Notes under the pieces: model-generated
What the model was told of the DNA's origin: nothing
What the model saw: the letters and a program-made list of their open reading frames with translations, nothing else
Database searches by the model: none
Origin: Liolophura sinensis
Lineage: Eukaryota > Mollusca > Polyplacophora > Chitonida > Chitonidae
Reading direction: 5' to 3'
Assembly (NCBI RefSeq): GCF_032854445.1
Contig: NC_088301.1
Span: 60,090,512-60,154,511, forward strand
DNA length: 64,000 nt
Made by a program: the position numbers and the translations under genes
Part shown: piece by piece, positions 59,358 through 64,000 of the stretch
Layout of the letters: each line of letters begins with the position of its first letter
Numbering within the stretch: position 1 is the stretch's first letter

Positions 59358-59533
59358 TAATGTCTAAGTTTTAGGCCGCATCGACACCCCCTACTGGTTA
59401 TGTAACATGACCTAGTCCATGGGAACTAGCAAAGAGTCCGCCGTCATGTAAAGAAGCCTGAATAGAGCCGTCATTGTGTGCCACCAAACAAACTGTTGTT
59501 ATTTGTCTATGCACAAATAATTAAGACATTATA
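59357..59533 (+). repeat. LTR-B, partner of LTR-A (177 bp)
   Basis: Begins GTAATGTCTAAG (first T missing) and ends GACATTATA. It lacks two short stretches of LTR-A including the hairpin. The gag fragment fuses directly to it without a purine tract, so the internal part was removed by deletion. Confidence 0.85.
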
Positions 59534-60374
59534 ATCTACTCCTTAAAAGTCGTTCAAGCTCGCTTCGAACGGACTATGCCCTACGTCGGATCAGCGATCT
59601 CGGAGTCATTGTGCGTGAGTGACTTTTCCCACGCGCTAGTGCTCAACCTGATTGTTTTGTCCATTGGTGCAACAATTAACGTTACGGGCGTTGTTAAAGT
59701 TTCTGAGGAGAATTCAGTAGTGCGACTCGAGAAACTGTGACCTTTCTGTGAGCTTTCCTGTCGGCAATGCTGCATGGTGGTGGTGTTGTTTTGCCCACCA
59801 AACTACGGAAGCACGTTTGGAGCATTTCACATGTGTGATAGTCTACAGCGACGTGTATCGTCACCCGTGTCATTCTGCTCGGACTCTTTCCCGTAACTGG
59901 AAGCTGGAAACTCTGTGTTCTGTGCCCTTATCGCGAATTAATGAATCTTGCCGTAATCTCTCGACGTGAAATCAAGTTTTCTCATGCTGACTATTTTGCG
60001 GTGGATGTATGTGTAACTGTATAGTGTTCTGTACAAGCCACCCGGACTGCACCAGACTGTGCCAAATTGTGCATACAGATTTCGTTATACTCTCTGAGGT
60101 GTGGAATTGTGTTCTTGCTGGAGATCCTGGACTGACTAACTACGGAAGCCTGTTTCTGCCATCTCTACTGTGCTACCCATTGATGTGTACAGTTCTTTCT
60201 CTTGATAAATACACCAAGACTGCTGCGTGTTAGAGAACTGTACATGATATTTGGTGGTCTGTCTGTGCCAAGCTATTTTTTCTTACATATCTTACATATG
60301 TTTGTTTGTCATGTTTGGAATTTAATTAGTCATTATTTAGGCTAAGGTTAAAAGCTGTACAAGTACATGTAACA
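59534..60374. other. 5' part of Gypsy relic C or spacer
   Basis: No gene recognised. 'aactacggaagc' occurs at about 59801 and 60138. An LTR could lie here, but without a second copy it cannot be shown. Confidence 0.35.
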
Positions 60375-60416
60375 ATGAACAAGAACCTTGTGTAACACTT
60401 ACACCTGCTAACATTC

Positions 60417-60960
60417 CTTTACCACAGAAACTTGATTTAAGGGGTAATTTATCTGCTGACTGGAAGAAGTTTCGTGGAAGGTGGGATAACTATGAAATTG
60501 CCACTAGAATTTCAGAAGCTGACAGTAAATACAGGACAGTAAATACAGGACAGCTGTACTCTTGACCTGTATTGGGCCCGATGCTCTAGATGTGTATGAT
60601 GGACACCCCTTTGCTCAACAGGAGGACAAACAGAATATTGACACTGTGCTTCAGAAATTCGAAACCTTTGCAGTGGTGAAACCAGTGAGAGGTTTGAACG
60701 TTATTGTTTCAACAGAAGAGATTAGGAGCAATCTGAAACTGTGGATTCTTATGTGGCAACTCTGAGAACTATGGCTAAGACTTAAGTAATTATGGAACTT
60801 TGGGAGACAGTCTCATATGAGACAGAATTGTAATACGTCTTAGAGATAATGCAAGTCGGAAACAACTATTACAGGATCCCAAGTTAACTTTGAAGACATG
60901 CATAGATGTGTGTACAGCCCATGAGAGTGCTACTCATCAAGTCAAAATCATGGCTTTAAC
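60417..60960 (+). pseudogene. Relic C gag
   Basis: 'PLPQKLDLRGNLSADWKKFR' and 'WDNYEIATRISEADSKYRT' are recognisable Gypsy gag. A 14-bp tandem duplication at 60522-60549 ('acagtaaatacagg' twice) shifts the frame; the next piece (60562-60765) reads 'CIGPDALDVYDGHPFAQQED'. Confidence 0.72.
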
Positions 60961-61720
60961 AGAAGTTCAGGCTGTGCGTGATAAAAAGTCTGAGGCTACT
61001 GCTAGAAAACCTGCCAATAAGAAAAGAGGTTTCAGACAGAAAAACTGTAAGTTCTGTGGAAAACATCTTGAGTTCATTAAGGAAAAGTGTCCAGCTTGGG
61101 GTAAGACATGCAGGAGATGCCAGAAAACCGCTGCAAAATGCCCAAATAAAGGAACTGGTAAACAGAAAGTCCAACAGTTAGATACTGATAGTGAATCTTC
61201 AGAAGAAGAATTTGTGTTGGTTGTGAAGTCCAAGGAAGACTCCTCCCATTTTAAGTCCTTAAGGTATCAGAAGAGGATCTTTGCTCGTCTGTTGTTGCAA
61301 GGTCACACACTTGTATTTCAACTGGATTGTGGTGCAAGAGTGAATGTGCTTCCCCTGGATGATTATGTCCGCATATATGGTGACAAAGAACTGAAACATT
61401 TAGACAAAGCTTCACCCACACTTGTCATGTTCAACGGGACACAAACTGTTCCCGTAGGAAAACGTAGAGTTTCCGTTAGAAATCCTAAGAATGGAAAAAA
61501 GTACAATGTGGAAATGGTAGTGGTGAAAGGTGATTTTAAACCACTTCTTGGAGCCAGAGCTGTTCAGCACATGAACCTGATCAAGGTCAAATCTGAGAAC
61601 ATCATGGCTCTTAACAAAAATGTTGAAGGAAATCCTGGAGACCATGATATCCTGAACTCCGGAATGACAGGAATGATGTCTCTACCTACAAAGATGTTTT
61701 CCATGGCGATGGGAAACTAG
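60956..61720 (+). pseudogene. Relic C zinc knuckles and protease
   Basis: A long open frame (60890-61720). Cys-rich units 'CKFCGKHLEFIKEKC' and 'CRRCQKTAAKCP' come first, then a Glu/Ser-rich linker 'SESSEEEFVLVV' and the aspartic protease core 'LLQGHTLVFQLDCGARVNVL', with the active Asp followed by Cys-Gly instead of Ser/Thr-Gly, as in several relatives. 'DFKPLLGARAVQHMNLI' is the flap-distal Leu-Leu-Gly motif. Confidence 0.82.
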
Positions 61721-61875
61721 ATGGACTACTCCATTTAGAATTAGACAAAAACTGTATCTCCTGTAAACTACCCTGTAGAAAGGTACCGGTTGCTCTACAA
61801 CCGAAAGTGATGGAAGAGCTAGATCTACGTACCCACAATGCATTATAGCTCATGTTTTAGGGCCTACCGATTGGA

Positions 61876-62343
61876 TTTCTGCTATGGTGGTGGTATCAAA
61901 GCCCGATGGACGTTTACGATTGTGTATCGACCTAAAACCTTTGAACAAGGCTTTGAAGAGGAATCACTACCCGACTCCAACTATAGATGACCTGCTCCCA
62001 GACTTGAGTAAGGCCAGAGTCTTCGGTCATGTAGATGCCAAAAACGGATTCTGGCATGTACAGCTGGATGAGGAAAGTAGCCTGCTGACTACCATTCGAG
62101 ACCCTCTGGAGGAGGTATCGCTTACTGCGTATGCCCTTCGGTATTTCACCTGCCCCCGAGGAATTTCAATGTCGCATAAATGTGGCCTTCGAAGGACTGA
62201 ATGGTGTCCGTGCACTACACGATGATGTACTTATCTATGGTGTTGATGACAATGATGATGAAGCGGACCTGGAAAATGACAAGAAACTGAGAGCCTTCCT
62301 TGACAGATGTTCAGAGAAGAACATCAATTTGAATTCAGACGTC
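61876..62343 (+). pseudogene. Relic C reverse transcriptase
   Basis: 'WISAMVVVSKPDGRLRLCID' and 'HVDAKNGFWHVQLDEESSLL' (first catalytic Asp) are followed by a frameshift near 62130. Then 'MPFGISPAPEEFQ' and the catalytic box 'ALHDDVLIYG' (Leu-His-Asp-Asp in place of the usual Val-Ala-Asp-Asp). A second break is near 62343. Confidence 0.82.
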
Positions 62344-62353
62344 TGGACTTAAA

Positions 62354-63000
62354 GTGGATCAGTCTAAGGTTGAGGTCGTCAAGGACATGCCTCCGCCCAC
62401 TGACAAACAGGGTGTAAGACGCATTCTTGGAATGGTGAATTTCCTACAGAAGTTTGCACCCCGACTCTCTGAGATCACAGCTTCTATGCGAGATCTTCTG
62501 AAGGATCAAACGCATTTTGTTTGGGACGAACCCCTCCATGGTAAATGTCTTCACGATGTGAAACAGGTGCTCTCAAGTCCACCAGTCCTGAAGTATTTTG
62601 ATGACAAATGTGCGACTGTGTTCCAATGCGATGCATCCCAGAGTGGACTTGGTGCCTGTCTGATGCAGGACGGACAACCTGTGGCATATGCTTCTCGTTC
62701 ACTAACTTCTGTTGAGAAGAAGTATACGCAGATAGAACGTGAGATGTTCGCAATCGTCTTCGGAATGGAGAGATTCGAGCAGTATGTATATAGCAGGAAG
62801 GTGACGATTGAAACAGGTCATAAGCCTCTTGAAGCCATCGTCTGTAAAAGTCTTCATAGCTCACCCAAGAGATTCCAACGTATGCTCTTAAGGCTGCAGA
62901 AGTTTGATGATAAAGTTGTCTACAAGAAAGGTAAGGAGATGTTCTTGGCTGACACGTTGAGTCGAGCGTACTTACCCCATTGTGGACCCATTACGGGTTC
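62354..63000 (+). pseudogene. Relic C RNase H
   Basis: 'GVRRILGMVNFLQKFAPRLS' links from RT; RNase H motifs are 'FQCDASQSGLGACLMQ' (Asp), 'QIEREMFAIVFGMERF' (Glu) and 'FLADTLSRAYLP' (Asp). The conserved Thr-Asp-His-Lys-Pro motif is changed to 'ETGHKPLEAI', losing one Asp. Confidence 0.82.
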
Positions 63001-63988
63001 AACAGGCCATGTGATGACAGTTGACAAACGATCTTCTACAGAGACTGAAATAAAGTCCATAAATATGATTGAACATTTGGCAATCTTAAGGAAGAGAGTA
63101 ACCCAGATACAGAATGCTACAGAAACAGACCCAACTATGATAGACGTGGAGAATGTCATTCAGCAGGGCTGGCCAGAGAATAAAGAGCAACTACCAAACT
63201 CTACCCTGATGTATTTTCCATTTCGGGATGAACTTTCCCTCCAAAATGGTGTCGTCTTTAACGGCGAAAGAGTGGTCATTCCGCTGAACTTGCGACCAGA
63301 AATTCTCACTCGTCTGCACTCCTCACACATCGGCCTACAAGCTTGCCTCCATACAGCCCGAGAGTTGGTGTATTGGCGTAATATGGCAAAAGAACTAGCC
63401 GAACTTGTGCAGCAGTGTGAAGTTTGCAGTACTATTCAGCAAAGTCAGTCTATGGAGACACCTATTAGTTACGAAATTCCTTTTTGCCTATGGTAAATGG
63501 TTGGATGTGATTTGTTTGAGTTTGACCAGAAGGATTATCTGATTACTGCAGATTACTAATCAGATTATTTTGAAATGGATCGTCTCCATGACAAGACAGC
63601 CAAAACAGTGATCAAAACATTGAAAGCTCAGTTTGCAAGACATGGTCTTCCAGTAAAACTGATTTCTGATAATGGCCCTCCTTTCAACTCATCTGACTTC
63701 AGAAGGTTCACAAGTACTTATGACATTGACCATGTGACATCCTCTCCTCGTTACCCTCAGTCGAATGGAAAGGTTGAAAGTGCAGTGAAAGCAATTACAC
63801 GTTTGATGGAGAAATGTCTTACATTTCAGTTTATTCCGGTACATTCTTCAGACAAAGCACCTGACAAGGACATTGACCCACCTTTGTCACAACATGCTTA
63901 CTCTCCTGTACAAAGTCAACCCGTAGTACAAACTTCAAAGGGTAGAGTAGTAAGACGACCAGTTAGATTTGCTGATTATGATACATAA
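63001..63988 (+). pseudogene. Relic C integrase
   Basis: HHCC finger region: 'LHSSHIGLQACLHTARELVY' and 'QQCEVCSTI' (Cys-x2-Cys). A frame break and stop lie near 63495-63560. The core continues with 'FEMDRLHDKTAKTVIKTLK', 'LISDNGPPFNSSDF' and 'YPQSNGKVESAVK'. The second Asp and the Glu are separated by 35 residues, as in active integrases. The C-terminal part is abridged by a deletion near 63825 and ends 'RRPVRFADYDT'. Confidence 0.82.
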
Positions 63989-64000
63989 CTTACAATAATA

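Larger units (their letters stand above)
60375..63988 (+). mobile_element. Ty3/Gypsy retrotransposon relic C (gag-pol), continuing to the window end
   Basis: Domains in order: gag, zinc knuckles, protease, reverse transcriptase, RNase H, integrase. The pol type with 'QLDCGARVNVLP' and Cys-rich 'CPAWGKTCRRCQ' is of the Mag-like kind common in marine invertebrates (family knowledge, by eye). At least five frame breaks disable it. No 3' LTR is within the window; the last open frame ends at 63988. Confidence 0.82.

Overview
The window is eukaryotic nuclear DNA. Its genes have many short exons with GT-AG introns and AATAAA polyadenylation signals. It also carries tRNA-derived SINEs with (AAAT)n tails, Ty3/Gypsy, Penelope-like and DIRS-type retroelement relics, and long minisatellites. 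The gene set (an F-box PI31-type protein and two cilia/flagella proteins), the abundant 'acatgtacatg' motifs and the SINE type suggest a marine invertebrate, probably a mollusc or another lophotrochozoan. That placement is inference.

Layout, left to right. (1) 744-4848, + strand: the 3' four exons of an FBXO7-like gene (F-box, then a proline-rich PI31-type C-terminus). The 5' part lies outside the window. (2) 5.0-8.4 kb: spacer with a 51-bp minisatellite, a decayed Penelope-like reverse transcriptase and a tRNA-Ile(AAU) gene on the minus strand. (3) 11038-46017, + strand: a complete gene that I call CFAP92 (KIAA1257/FAP92 family, DUF4550 domain). I resolved 23 coding exons whose phases all agree; they total 4401 nt, or 1466 residues. 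They include a 21-nt microexon and a 120-nt serine-rich exon. The introns hold three large minisatellites (60-bp, about 38-bp and 31-bp units; the last is 4.2 kb), several SINEs, a hairpin element and a minus-strand DIRS-type tyrosine-recombinase retroelement relic. (4) 46.9-52.9 kb: spacer and upstream intron with a 578-bp MITE-like element bounded by TTAA, a second SINE type and a split 30/31-bp minisatellite. (5) 52975-54076, + strand: the 3' three exons of a CFAP90 (C5orf49)-like gene, with a possible first coding exon at 48794-48892. (6) 55.3-64.0 kb: a pile-up of broken Ty3/Gypsy elements, with two LTR copies flanking a gag fragment, an upstream pol relic and a third gag-pol relic running to the window end.

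Functional links. CFAP92 and CFAP90 belong to families named from ciliary/axonemal proteomes and lie head-to-tail about 2.8 kb apart (to the candidate first exon), so shared cilia-linked expression is plausible. FBXO7-type proteins are SCF substrate adaptors that also bind the proteasome, and nothing here ties that gene to the other two. I found no prokaryotic features, no CRISPR array and no intact autonomous transposon. The large open frames inside the minisatellites arise from repeat units lacking stop codons and are not genes.
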